From Azoarcus sp. (lineage in GTDB: Bacteria > Pseudomonadota > Gammaproteobacteria > Burkholderiales > Rhodocyclaceae), in the NCBI GenBank assembly GCA_031274995.1, contig JAISPJ010000093.1, positions 1-35,241 on the forward strand: a stretch of 35,241 nucleotides of DNA, given 5' to 3'. The position numbers were made by a program, and so were the translations under genes. Positions 1 through 7,504 of the stretch are shown in pieces. The notes under the pieces are model-generated. The model was not told the origin of the DNA, searched no databases, and saw only the letters and a list, made by a program, of their open reading frames with translations. Position 1 is the first letter of the stretch. Each line of letters begins with the position of its first letter.

Positions 1-2
1 AT

Positions 3-80
3 TCCTACATCATTCTCGTAAAATGGAAGCACTATCGGGCCTCCATCATCGTGGATATCCAGCGTACTGACACCAAATAA
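3..80 (+). CDS. C-terminal end of an unidentified protein (partial)
   Basis: An open frame enters from the left edge and stops at a TAA, giving about 25 residues ending in ...IIVDIQRTDTK. The frame has a believable composition (a hydrophobic stretch, then basic and polar residues) and is the only one of the three plus frames that looks coding. It converges on ychF and is followed by a bidirectional terminator-like hairpin, which fits a true gene end. There is too little sequence to name a family. Confidence 0.45.
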   Translation, partial: SYIILVKWKHYRASIIVDIQRTDTK

Positions 81-83
81 CAA

Positions 84-110
84 TAAAAATCCAGAGCGGT
101 TCTGATTTTA
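84..110. terminator. Small bidirectional terminator-like hairpin between the left-edge gene and ychF
   Basis: The segment around 89-106 can form a short stem (ATC-AGA paired with TCT-GAT, one bulged base). It is flanked by an A run on the left and a T run on the right, so on either strand the stem is followed by T residues. It lies between two convergent genes. The stem is short, so termination may be inefficient. Confidence 0.4.
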
Positions 111-137
111 GCCTGTATGGCATAAATTGGCTCTTGT

Positions 138-1229
138 TCAGACATTGAACAAAAAATTCATGACGTCCCCGTCTTTTACCACGTAGTCTTTGCCTTCAGC
201 GCGCATCTTGCCGGCTTCTTTTGCGCCCGCTTCGCCCTTGCACTGGATGAAATCCTCGAAGGCGATGGTTTGGGCGCGGATGAAACCACGCTCGAAATCG
301 GTATGGATGACGCCCGCAGCCTGGGGGGCGGTGTCGCCGACGTGGATCGTCCAGGCGCGTACTTCCTTTACCCCGGCAGTAAAGTACGTTTGCAGGCCAA
401 GGAGCTTGTAACCAGCGTGGATCAGGCGATTCAGGCCAGGTTCGTGAAGGTTCATTGATTCGAGGAAGTCTGTCTTGTCCGCGTCGTCGAGGTCGGCAAT
501 CTCGGCTTCGATGGCTGCGCACAGGGCAACGGTTTCTGCGCCTTCAGCCGCCGCGCGATGTTGCACGGACTCAAGACAGGGATTGCCGGTGAATCCGTCT
601 TCGGCCACGTTGGCGGCGTAGAGCACGGGTTTTGCGGTGATGAGGCACAGCGGCGCAATGAGGGCGCGTTCTTCTTTGGTAAACGCCAAGGCGCGTACCG
701 CACCGCCGGTATCAAGTTGGGCGAAGCATTTTTCCAGCACGGCAAGCAGTGCTTTGGCTTCTTTGTCGCCCGCATTGGCGGGGCGCCTGGCACGGGTAAT
801 GGCTTTGTCAATGGTAGCCAGATCGGCCAGCGCGAGTTCCGTGTCGATGATTTCGATGTCCCGCATGGGGTCGATGCCGCCGGAGACGTGCACGATGTTG
901 TCATCGGAAAAGCAGCGGACGACATGCACGATGGCATCGGTTTCGCGGATGTTGGCCAGGAACTGGTTGCCCAGTCCTTCCCCTCTGGATGCGCCCGCAA
1001 CAAGTCCGGCAATGTCGACGAATTCGACAATGGCAGGCTGGATTTTTTGCGGTTTAACGATGCCGGCGAGTTGCTGGAGGCGCGTGTCGGGCACTTCGAC
1101 GATGCCGATGTTCGGCTCGATGGTGCAGAACGGGTAATTGGCCGCGTCGATGCCCGCTTTGGTGAGGGCGTTGAAAAGCGTTGATTTTCCGACGTTGGGC
1201 AGGCCAACGATGCCGCATTTGAGGCTCAT
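138..1229 (-). CDS. ychF: Redox/translation-associated ATPase YchF (OBG family)
   Basis: The 363-residue protein has the usual YchF length and domain order. A P-loop G domain starts at residue 9 (GLPNVGKS), with the switch-II motif DIAG at 72-75. A coiled-coil insertion follows, and the C-terminal TGS-type domain begins near TYFTAG. The G4 position reads NVAE instead of NKxD; this NxxE motif marks the YchF subfamily and is known to shift specificity from GTP to ATP. YchF binds ribosomes and takes part in stress-response control of translation. Its ATG overlaps the pth stop by 4 bp (ATGA), so the two genes are probably translationally coupled. It is the last gene of the minus-strand block. Confidence 0.97.
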   Translation of the reverse strand: MSLKCGIVGLPNVGKSTLFNALTKAGIDAANYPFCTIEPNIGIVEVPDTRLQQLAGIVKPQKIQPAIVEFVDIAGLVAGASRGEGLGNQFLANIRETDAIVHVVRCFSDDNIVHVSGGIDPMRDIEIIDTELALADLATIDKAITRARRPANAGDKEAKALLAVLEKCFAQLDTGGAVRALAFTKEERALIAPLCLITAKPVLYAANVAEDGFTGNPCLESVQHRAAAEGAETVALCAAIEAEIADLDDADKTDFLESMNLHEPGLNRLIHAGYKLLGLQTYFTAGVKEVRAWTIHVGDTAPQAAGVIHTDFERGFIRAQTIAFEDFIQCKGEAGAKEAGKMRAEGKDYVVKDGDVMNFLFNV

Positions 1230-1879
1230 GATGGAGTTTCCTTGCCGTCCTGGCCGAGAAGCGGAGGTTCTTGTTTTGGAGGTTTAGGGCGGATATTCAG
1301 GCGTTGGGTGGCCTTCTCCCAATCGCCGCGCACCAGCATGGGCCAGGCGGTCAGCGCACGGTCGATGGCCTCGAAGATGGAAGCGCGTTCTTCCTGCCCC
1401 GGAGGTTTAAGGACATAGCTGATGACTTCGTCGCGACCACCGGGGTGGCCGATGCCGATACGCAAGCGCCAGTAATCCGGGACTCCGAGATGGGCGGTGG
1501 CATCCTTGAGACCATTGTGCCCGCCGGAACCGCCTCCGAACTTGAGGCGCGTTTGTCCGGGCGGCAGATCGAGATCATCATGAATGACGAGGATTTCATT
1601 CGGAAGAACGCGATAGAAGCAGGCCAGCGCAACGATGGCTTGCCCGGAGCGGTTCATGAAAGTCTGCGGCATGAGCAGCCACAATGGCGCTTTGCGGGAC
1701 TCTTCCCGCACCGGGGCGACATAGCCATGGAAACGGGCCTCGAACGCAAAACGTGCGCCCAAGTCGTTCGCCAGTCCTTCGCAAAACCAAAATCCGGCGT
1801 TGTGCCGGGTTTTGGCGTATTCCGCGCCGGGGTTGCCGAGGCCGACAATGAGCCGGGGGGCAGGAGCCGCCGTCGACAT
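1226..1879 (-). CDS. pth: Peptidyl-tRNA hydrolase
   Basis: Pth releases peptides from prematurely dropped peptidyl-tRNA so that the tRNA can be recycled. The 217-residue product shows the family signature VGLGNPG near residue 12, the catalytic His in TRHNAGF (H26), the FMNRSGQ loop, the HDDLDLP segment with the conserved Asp, and GGHNGLKD. The C-terminal roughly 25 residues are Pro/Lys-rich and extend beyond the about 195-residue E. coli enzyme, a common kind of tail. The ATG lies about 30 bp after rplY. The rplY-pth-ychF order is widespread in proteobacteria and joins ribosome-associated functions. Confidence 0.97.
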   Translation of the reverse strand: MSTAAPAPRLIVGLGNPGAEYAKTRHNAGFWFCEGLANDLGARFAFEARFHGYVAPVREESRKAPLWLLMPQTFMNRSGQAIVALACFYRVLPNEILVIHDDLDLPPGQTRLKFGGGSGGHNGLKDATAHLGVPDYWRLRIGIGHPGGRDEVISYVLKPPGQEERASIFEAIDRALTAWPMLVRGDWEKATQRLNIRPKPPKQEPPLLGQDGKETPS

Positions 1880-1908
1880 CGTTGACCGTGCGCCTCGGCA
1901 ACGTGGCG

Positions 1909-2529
1909 TCAGGCCGCAGGCTCGGAACCGGCCTGTTCGCCAGCGTCTTCGGCAGCCGCATCGAGGCGGCTTTGTTGTGCGCTGACGACCACGGGGTCGG
2001 TGTCGGTATGTTGCGCGAGTTCAACGCCATTGGGCAGCTTCAGGTGCGAGACATGCAACGACTGGCCCACTTCGAGATGGGTGAGGTCGACGTCGATGTA
2101 CTCAGGCAAATCCTTGGGCAGGCACTTGATATCGAGTTCGGTCATGACGTGGGCGATGATACAGGCGCCCAGTTTGACCGCCGGGCTGACTTCACCGTTG
2201 GTGAAGTGCAGCGGAACCTTGATGTGAATGGCTTGTTTGGCATCGACGCGCTGAAAGTCGAGGTGCAACGCCTGCCGCTTGTACGGATGCCATTGGGTAT
2301 CGCGCAGAACCACGGTTTCCTTGGCTCCATCGACTTCCGCGGTAAGAAGCGAGGAATGGAAAGTTTCTTTCTTGAGCAGGTGAAAGAGGTCGTTGTGATT
2401 CATGAGGATGGGTGTGGCTTGTTTGCCGGCCCCGTAGATGATGCCCGGCAGTTGCCCCGCACGGCGCAGGCGGCGGCTCGCACTCGATCCCTGCTGTTCG
2501 CGGCGGGTGGCCTTGAAGGTAATGCTCAT
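1909..2529 (-). CDS. rplY: 50S ribosomal protein L25/general stress protein Ctc
   Basis: L25 binds 5S rRNA in the large subunit. The product is 206 residues, the long TL5/CTC form rather than the about 94-residue E. coli form. The N-terminal L25 domain (residues 1-95; GQLPGIIYG, then RDTQWHPYKRQ and HLDFQRV) is followed by a beta-rich C-terminal domain (about 100-185) and an Ala/Glu-rich tail. The ATG has a GGAG element about 10 nt upstream. A terminator-like hairpin separates it from prs, so it may be partly uncoupled from upstream transcription. Confidence 0.96.
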   Translation of the reverse strand: MSITFKATRREQQGSSASRRLRRAGQLPGIIYGAGKQATPILMNHNDLFHLLKKETFHSSLLTAEVDGAKETVVLRDTQWHPYKRQALHLDFQRVDAKQAIHIKVPLHFTNGEVSPAVKLGACIIAHVMTELDIKCLPKDLPEYIDVDLTHLEVGQSLHVSHLKLPNGVELAQHTDTDPVVVSAQQSRLDAAAEDAGEQAGSEPAA

Positions 2530-2545
2530 GTGTTATAGCTCCTGT

Positions 2546-2572
2546 AAAAATCCCGCCCGCGACCAGGCGGGA
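2546..2572 (-). terminator. Terminator-like hairpin between prs and rplY
   Basis: On the minus strand a perfect 7-bp stem (TCCCGCC...GGCGGGA, 8-nt loop) is followed directly by five T residues. It lies after the prs stop and just before the rplY Shine-Dalgarno sequence. The form is that of an intrinsic terminator or attenuator. Because rplY starts only 17 nt beyond the T run with no room for a separate promoter, partial read-through is the likely arrangement. Confidence 0.6.
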
Positions 2573-2587
2573 ATGAAAAAATGTTTA

Positions 2588-3538
2588 TTATTCGCCGAAA
2601 AGGGAGGAAACGGACTCCTCATTACTGATGCGCAGCATCGTGTCGGCAAGAATGGTGGCAATCGAAACCTGACGGATGAGCGGGCAGGCAAGCGCGTCTT
2701 CACGCAGGGGAATGGTGTCCGTCACCACGAGGCCATCAAGCGAGGATTCGCTGATGCGTCCGACCGCGTTGCCGGAGAGTACCGCGTGGGTACAGTAGGC
2801 AAGCACCTGGCGCGCACCGTGCTCCTTGAGGGCATCAGCAGCGTTGCACAGGGTTCCTGCGGTGTCGACAATGTCGTCCATGATGATGCAGGTGCGGTTC
2901 TCGACTTCGCCGATGATGTTCATGACTTCAGCCACGTTGGCTTTGGGGCGGCGTTTGTCGATAACCGCCATATCGCACTCCAGCCGCTTGGCGAAGGCAC
3001 GGGCGCGCAGCACCCCGCCGACATCGGGAGAAACGACCAATAAATTTTCGTAATTCTTTTGCCCGAGGTCAGCAAGCAGCACCGGGGAGGCGTAAACGTT
3101 GTCGACCGGAATGTCGAAGAAACCTTGTATCTGGTCGGCATGCAAATCCATCGTCAGCAGACGGCTGACACCGGCGGCCTGGAGCATGTTGGCTACGAGC
3201 TTGGAAGTGATCGGAACCCGTACCCTGCGCGGGCGTCGATCCTGCCGCGCGTAGCCGAAGTAAGGAATGGCAGCGGTAATGCGTCGCGCCGAGGCACGTT
3301 TGAAGCCATCGGCCATCACCAGCAGTTCCATCAAATTTTCATTGGTAGGCGCACAGGTGGGTTGCAGGATGAAAACATCTTCACCGCGCACACTCTCATG
3401 CAGTTCGACCTGCACTTCGCCATCGGAGAAACGACCCACTGTCGCCGCGCCGAGCGAAATGCCCAGCCGGCGGACAACATCCGCCGCGAGTTTTGGGTTT
3501 GCGTTACCGGTAAAGACCATCAGGCTGCCGGATGGCAT
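2588..3538 (-). CDS. prs: Ribose-phosphate pyrophosphokinase (PRPP synthetase)
   Basis: Prs makes PRPP from ribose 5-phosphate and ATP for nucleotide, histidine, tryptophan and NAD synthesis. The protein starts [18 protein letters not shown], matching the usual family start and giving 316 residues. A longer frame adds 20 upstream residues of no family character, so I chose the internal ATG. Visible motifs are the ATP flexible-loop region with RQDRRPRRV, the metal/substrate segment [11 protein letters not shown], and the PRPP-binding loop DDIVDTAGT near residue 220. It follows tRNA-Gln and ispE in the same direction, a typical betaproteobacterial order. Confidence 0.97.
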   Translation of the reverse strand: MPSGSLMVFTGNANPKLAADVVRRLGISLGAATVGRFSDGEVQVELHESVRGEDVFILQPTCAPTNENLMELLVMADGFKRASARRITAAIPYFGYARQDRRPRRVRVPITSKLVANMLQAAGVSRLLTMDLHADQIQGFFDIPVDNVYASPVLLADLGQKNYENLLVVSPDVGGVLRARAFAKRLECDMAVIDKRRPKANVAEVMNIIGEVENRTCIIMDDIVDTAGTLCNAADALKEHGARQVLAYCTHAVLSGNAVGRISESSLDGLVVTDTIPLREDALACPLIRQVSIATILADTMLRISNEESVSSLFGE

Positions 3539-3604
3539 GGCTGCGCTCCAGTGGCACAATTCAGCTTCAGCAAAAGCGGAGCCAAATCGCGCTTTCAATA
3601 CGGT

Positions 3605-3632
3605 ACGGGCAGGCCCTAAAGGGCCTGCCCGT
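3605..3632. other. Perfect 12-bp hairpin between tRNA-Gln and prs
   Basis: ACGGGCAGGCCC-TAAA-GGGCCTGCCCGT forms a perfect 12-bp stem with a 4-nt loop, 10 bp beyond the 3' end of tRNA-Gln. No T run follows on the minus strand, so it is not a standard intrinsic terminator. It may mark the tRNA 3' boundary for processing, or weaken or stabilise read-through RNA into prs. Confidence 0.6.
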
Positions 3633-3642
3633 CATGACAGGG

Positions 3643-3716
3643 CTGGGGAGGAAGGATTCGAACCCTCGAATGCCGGAATCAAAATCCGGTGCCTTAACCG
3701 GCTTGGCGACTCCCCA
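3643..3716 (-). tRNA. tRNA-Gln (anticodon TTG)
   Basis: On the minus strand TGGGGAG pairs with CTCCCCA to give a full 7-bp acceptor stem. The anticodon stem CCGGA/TCCGG encloses the loop TTTTGAT, placing TTG at 34-36. The T arm is GAGGG-TTCGAAT-CCTTC. The discriminator base is G. The next three bases are CCC, so the CCA end is not encoded and must be added by the CCA-adding enzyme. The gene sits between ispE and prs in the same direction and is probably cut from a shared transcript. Confidence 0.95.
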
Positions 3717-3739
3717 ATTTCAAAAAAACCGGTCACGTT

Positions 3740-4621
3740 TCAAGACGCCAGACCGCGCATCGGATGCCGTTCCAGACTCGCCGCTTGCCATGCTTGCCAG
3801 TGCGCCGGACATTGACCAACGATCCGTGCCGCATGTTCGGGAGAATCGGCCAAGGCAAAGACACATGCGCCCGATCCGGTCATCCGCGCCGGGGCAAACT
3901 GCCCAAGCCATGAAAGCGCATCCAATACTTCCGGGAAGAGCTTACAGGCAACCGGCTGCAAATCGTTGCGGGTTTGACCAAACGTGAAGCCGGGCATTCT
4001 AATTGGGGGCGTATTTCGCGTCAAGTCCGGCGAGGCAAAAATCCGCATTGTCGGTATGCTGGCGCCGGGTGCGAGCACGACATAGCAAGCCGGAGGCAAA
4101 GTGACCGGTTGCAGGATTTCGCCGATGCCTTCGGCGAAAGCATCGCGCCCGAAAAGGAAAAAAGGGATGTCCGCGCCCAGCGTGATACCGATTTCGCACA
4201 ATCGGGCCAAGCCAAGCCGCGTCCCCCAAAGATAGTCGAGCGCCATCAGCGTAGTAGCGGCATCCGAACTGCCACCGCCAAGCCCGCCGCCAAGGGGTAG
4301 GTGCTTGTACAGAGTAATGTCGGCCCCGAGCGGGCAGTTGGTGGCCTGTTGCAAAGCGCGTGCCGCGCGCACGCAGAGATCGGCTTCCTCCGGCACATCG
4401 GCGAGGGGGTTCGTTCGATGAATTCCGCCATCTCCGCGCACGGCGAAATCAAGAGTGTCGCCCCAATCGAGCAGACGGAACACGGTTTGCAGCAGGTGAT
4501 AACCGTCAGGGCGCCGCCCGGTAATGTGCAGGAAAAGATTGAGTTTGGCTGGAGCCGGACAGCCTTCGAGCCGACCGGGCGAGACCGGAACCGGCGGCAT
4601 CATCCGGGAAGAGGGCATCAT
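3740..4621 (-). CDS. ispE: 4-diphosphocytidyl-2-C-methyl-D-erythritol kinase
   Basis: IspE phosphorylates CDP-methylerythritol in the MEP route to isoprenoids. This is a GHMP-family kinase of 293 residues, near the usual length. It starts its conserved part with CPAPAKLNLFLHITGRRPDGYH (Lys and His conserved) and contains the glycine-rich ATP loop PLGGGLGGGSSDAAT and the C-terminal MTGSGACVF. Two adjacent ATG codons (ending at 4621 and 4618) are possible starts, and either overlaps the lolB stop. The order lolB-ispE-tRNA-Gln-prs is a known proteobacterial arrangement. Confidence 0.97.
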   Translation of the reverse strand: MMPSSRMMPPVPVSPGRLEGCPAPAKLNLFLHITGRRPDGYHLLQTVFRLLDWGDTLDFAVRGDGGIHRTNPLADVPEEADLCVRAARALQQATNCPLGADITLYKHLPLGGGLGGGSSDAATTLMALDYLWGTRLGLARLCEIGITLGADIPFFLFGRDAFAEGIGEILQPVTLPPACYVVLAPGASIPTMRIFASPDLTRNTPPIRMPGFTFGQTRNDLQPVACKLFPEVLDALSWLGQFAPARMTGSGACVFALADSPEHAARIVGQCPAHWQAWQAASLERHPMRGLAS

Positions 4622-5217
4622 GGCGTTTCCGTTTCCCAGCGGTCAACGACCAATCTCAGGCGGAATTCTCCACGGGAAATCTCGACAAGACGCGGCATGG
4701 CTTCGGGAGACTCGTCCCGGTAGCCGAGGTAGTCGACGACCCAGCCCCGATCAACGAGCCGCGCGGGACGCCCCCATGCGTCGAGAGTACGCACTTCGGC
4801 ATCACCGGGAGGCGCAGCCTGCACCCAAGCGGCCAGACGATCAGGCGGCAGCCCGGCTCCGGCTGCGCCGGGAAGCAGTATCGGAACCAGGTCGGCGACT
4901 TGCGGGGCATACCGGCGCTCGCCATCGGCAAGCAAAACCTCCGCCCCCTCCGGGCCGGAGTCGATCTGAGCGACGATTTGCCCAAACGGGCCGGAGACCG
5001 TCCAGCGATCCATTTCGATGCGGTGCTCCCAATCCAGCCGCCCCGAAGCGGACTGCTCGCCGTCGCTGGCGGAAAGGCGGCCCGAGATCGAGAAAACATC
5101 AAACATTTTCCGCGCCACAGGATCGACCGGCGGTGCCACCGGGTTGAAGGTGCAGGCAGCCGCGAAGAGGCCGACAGCGAAGATGGCATTGTTCAGGCGC
5201 AACGACAAACGGTTCAA
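4618..5217 (-). CDS. lolB: Outer-membrane lipoprotein receptor LolB
   Basis: LolB accepts lipoproteins from periplasmic LolA and inserts them into the outer membrane. The 199-residue frame has a short basic N-terminus, a hydrophobic segment and a lipobox-like AAAC with Cys near residue 22, then family features FSISGRLS, SGRLDWEH, WVVDYLGYRD and the C-terminal RLVVDRWE. No ATG is present before the lipobox in this frame. The start is most likely TTG, overlapping the upstream TPR gene stop as TTGA; a second TTG at codon 4 or 6 is possible. The 4-bp coupling to both neighbours points to one operon. Confidence 0.92.
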   Translation of the reverse strand: MNRLSLRLNNAIFAVGLFAAACTFNPVAPPVDPVARKMFDVFSISGRLSASDGEQSASGRLDWEHRIEMDRWTVSGPFGQIVAQIDSGPEGAEVLLADGERRYAPQVADLVPILLPGAAGAGLPPDRLAAWVQAAPPGDAEVRTLDAWGRPARLVDRGWVVDYLGYRDESPEAMPRLVEISRGEFRLRLVVDRWETETP

Positions 5218-7079
5218 CGCTTCTTCCTCGTCGCTTTCTTCTCCAAAACTTGCTCCGAGGCGGGGTACAGGCGGAGGATCGTCTCTTTCAGCGTGGCGTT
5301 ACCGGGATTCGCCGTTTTCGCTTTATCGAGGACGCGGCGGGCTTCGTCGCCACGACCCAGCCTCAACAGCACTTCACCGAGATGGGCGGCAATTTCGGGA
5401 TCGGCTCGGAGGGTATGGGCCTGTTCGAGCCGTTCCAGCGCACCGGCGAGGTCGCCGCGCTTGAAACGCACCCAGCCCATGCTGTCGAGGATGTAAGGAT
5501 CCCTGGGAAGGATTTCCAGCGCGCGGGCGATCAGTTTCTCGGCTTCATCCAGGCGCTCTCCACGATCAGCCAAGGAGTAGCCGAGCGCGTTGCAAGCATG
5601 TGCATGGTCGGGAACGAGGGCAATGAGCTTGCGCAAACGGCTTTCCATAGTCTCGTGCAGACCGATGCGTTCGGCGAGCATGGCGGAATCATAGAGCAGG
5701 TCTTTGTCGTCAGGATGCTCGCGCAGGGCATTCTCGATGAGATCGAACGCCTGCCGTGCACGGCCTGCTTCCACGAGCAGTTGAGATTCGGCTTGCAGGT
5801 AACGACGTTGAATTTCGGGATTCGGGGCATCGCGCAGGAGCTTGCGGGCCTGGCCGAGACGACCTTCCTTTGACAGGCTCCGGGCGCTGTGGATGCGCGC
5901 TTCGACGGCGTACCCGCCAGGACTCACGGCGTCGAACCATTGGCGCGCAGCGGCATGTTCACCCCGTTCAGCGGCAATTTTTCCAAGCTGGAGCCGAATG
6001 AGGTCGGCTTGCGGATGACCGGAGGCCAACGCCTTTTTCAACAGCAGTTCGGCGGAGGCATTATCGCCGATCTCGGCGGAAAGCATGGCGACGGTATAGA
6101 GCAGGTCACGGTCGCCGGGCGTAGCGGCAAGCAAAGCATTGAACTCATCACGAGCGGCAGCGAACCTGCTGGCGGCGATCAGACTGCGGGCATAGGCAAT
6201 CCGAAGTTCACGGTTGTTCGGCTCGCGTGCCAGTACCGCTTCGAGCATCTGATTCGCCTGATCAGCCGCGCCGACCTCAACCAGAATGTGGGTCTTGAGC
6301 ATCAGTGCCGGCAGCCAGTCAGGACGCAGCTCAAGAGCGCGGTCGAGCGCACCCGCCGCTTCCATCGGGCGTTTGGCGACCAAGGCGGCTTGGGCGCGTG
6401 CGAAATGCGCCTCGGGGTGCATAAGATAAGGTTCGGTCGCGCGCTGGATGAGATTCCGTGCCACGTTCTTGTCTTCGACCTTCGACAGGGCACGATTGAG
6501 GCTCATCAGATTAGGGGCGAGTTTCTCGGGGTTCTGAGCCAAAGTGCGAGCCAGGACTTCCCGGACTCTATCGAGAGCGGGACTGTGGCCGCGTTCGATG
6601 TAGTCCGCAAACTGGCGGGCTTCTTTCGAGTTGGGGGCGATCTCGGTCCACAGCCGCGCGGCCTCAGCAATGAGCTGAGGTTCTTTCGCATGTGTGGCGA
6701 TATACGCGGCGCGATGAGCGATGCGCGGATCACGTGTCTTGCGCGCGAGCGCGATATAGGCTTGCGTCGATTCCCGGAACTGGCCGCGCGAAGCGGCAAT
6801 TTCGGCGATCAGGAATTCCTGGAGCGTTTCCGCGCTCAATTCCTGGTCGGGAAATTTACCCGGGTCAGCGATGGCAGGCGCACCGGCAGCATCAGCGCCG
6901 GACATATCAATATCGCCATTGGCATCGTCATCGTCATCGTCATCGTCCGCACTGATGTCCGTATTTGTGCTGAACTCAAACGAGTCCTCCGGGTTTTCCG
7001 CGAATACGGGTGTAGCCGTCAGGCAGAATGCCTGAATGATTCCAAGAAAAACGACAACCCGGGCGAGCGAATACTTCAT
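5214..7079 (-). CDS. Exported TPR-repeat protein upstream of lolB
   Basis: The 621-residue protein begins with a clear signal peptide (MKYSLARVVVFLGI..., likely cut after VFA near residue 27). A highly acidic linker with a run of eight Asp follows, and the rest, from about residue 80 to 600, is helical repeats of TPR type (for example ALGYSLADRGERLDEAEKLIARAL and GDLAGALERLEQAH). TPR arrays bind partner proteins. Proteins of this architecture commonly sit upstream of lolB in betaproteobacteria, which suggests a periplasmic or outer-membrane assembly role, but the precise function is unknown. The stop overlaps the lolB start. Confidence 0.85.
   Translation of the reverse strand: MKYSLARVVVFLGIIQAFCLTATPVFAENPEDSFEFSTNTDISADDDDDDDDANGDIDMSGADAAGAPAIADPGKFPDQELSAETLQEFLIAEIAASRGQFRESTQAYIALARKTRDPRIAHRAAYIATHAKEPQLIAEAARLWTEIAPNSKEARQFADYIERGHSPALDRVREVLARTLAQNPEKLAPNLMSLNRALSKVEDKNVARNLIQRATEPYLMHPEAHFARAQAALVAKRPMEAAGALDRALELRPDWLPALMLKTHILVEVGAADQANQMLEAVLAREPNNRELRIAYARSLIAASRFAAARDEFNALLAATPGDRDLLYTVAMLSAEIGDNASAELLLKKALASGHPQADLIRLQLGKIAAERGEHAAARQWFDAVSPGGYAVEARIHSARSLSKEGRLGQARKLLRDAPNPEIQRRYLQAESQLLVEAGRARQAFDLIENALREHPDDKDLLYDSAMLAERIGLHETMESRLRKLIALVPDHAHACNALGYSLADRGERLDEAEKLIARALEILPRDPYILDSMGWVRFKRGDLAGALERLEQAHTLRADPEIAAHLGEVLLRLGRGDEARRVLDKAKTANPGNATLKETILRLYPASEQVLEKKATRKKR
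6923..6946. repeat. Hexanucleotide tandem repeat (CATCGT x4) encoding poly-Asp
   Basis: Four perfect head-to-tail copies of CATCGT lie inside the TPR protein gene and encode alternating GAC/GAT Asp codons in the acidic linker. The unit is a multiple of three, so copy-number change would lengthen or shorten the Asp run without shifting the frame. Confidence 0.8.
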
Positions 7080-7504
7080 GGCAAACCATCCAGCAGTGCG
7101 ATAATTACGGAAAAATCTGATGCTTCTGCGAACCTGATACGTAAAAGGCCCAATGTATTATGGTAGGCATTTTGGTAGGGTAACGGCAAGCTCGGATACG
7201 GATAATGTCCGCGACATGGCATAAATCGAAAACGCGGGGTCAGTTACGGGTATCATCGGTCTCTGACCGAGGGATTTTGAGTCACCCTGGACCGAAGGCA
7301 GCTCACCGGATGTTTCAGGGAAGCCTCAAGCTTCGTAAATACTTGCAAGCCATCACTTGGAGGTTCCGGTTCCCCACCATTCGTTATAGAAATTGAAGCA
7401 TGGAACATGTTCATGCAATAACGTTAATTTGTGCTAAATTCCAGCTTTATTCAGGGTTTATAATGGGGAAATACCCGGGGATACCGGGCCACGGATGAAT
7501 TGAC
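7080..7504. other. Divergent intergenic region between the TPR gene and the dynamin-like gene
   Basis: I see no convincing gene in these 425 bp. They contain a perfect 6-bp hairpin with a 3-nt loop (TCGGTC-TCT-GACCGA, 7256-7270) followed by GGGATTTTG, a 10-bp palindrome GAACATGTTC (7403-7412), and a consensus -10 hexamer just before the downstream gene. The region is richer in A and T than its flanks, especially at 7380-7470, and presumably holds promoters for both genes. Confidence 0.5.
7459..7464 (+). promoter_or_regulatory. Candidate -10 element upstream of the dynamin-like gene
   Basis: A perfect TATAAT lies about 40 bp before the start codon in an AT-rich stretch. No good -35 hexamer is found 16-18 bp upstream, so either an activator is needed or the match is chance. 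Confidence 0.35.

Noticed and set aside
117-127. The string ATGGCATAAAT occurring also near 7215
   Set aside because: An 11-bp match in AT-rich intergenic DNA with no extended similarity is likely coincidence.
558-1184. Long plus-strand frames opposite ychF, and similar long antisense frames elsewhere
   Set aside because: They lie antisense to well-identified genes and show no domain character. High GC makes such open frames common.
3539-3598. Longer prs start adding 20 residues
   Set aside because: The added residues have no family character, and [12 protein letters not shown] matches the usual Prs N-terminus.
7205-7396. A 63-codon open frame in the TPR/dynamin intergenic region
   Set aside because: Its composition is not protein-like, it has no Shine-Dalgarno and it contains a hairpin; it is probably chance.
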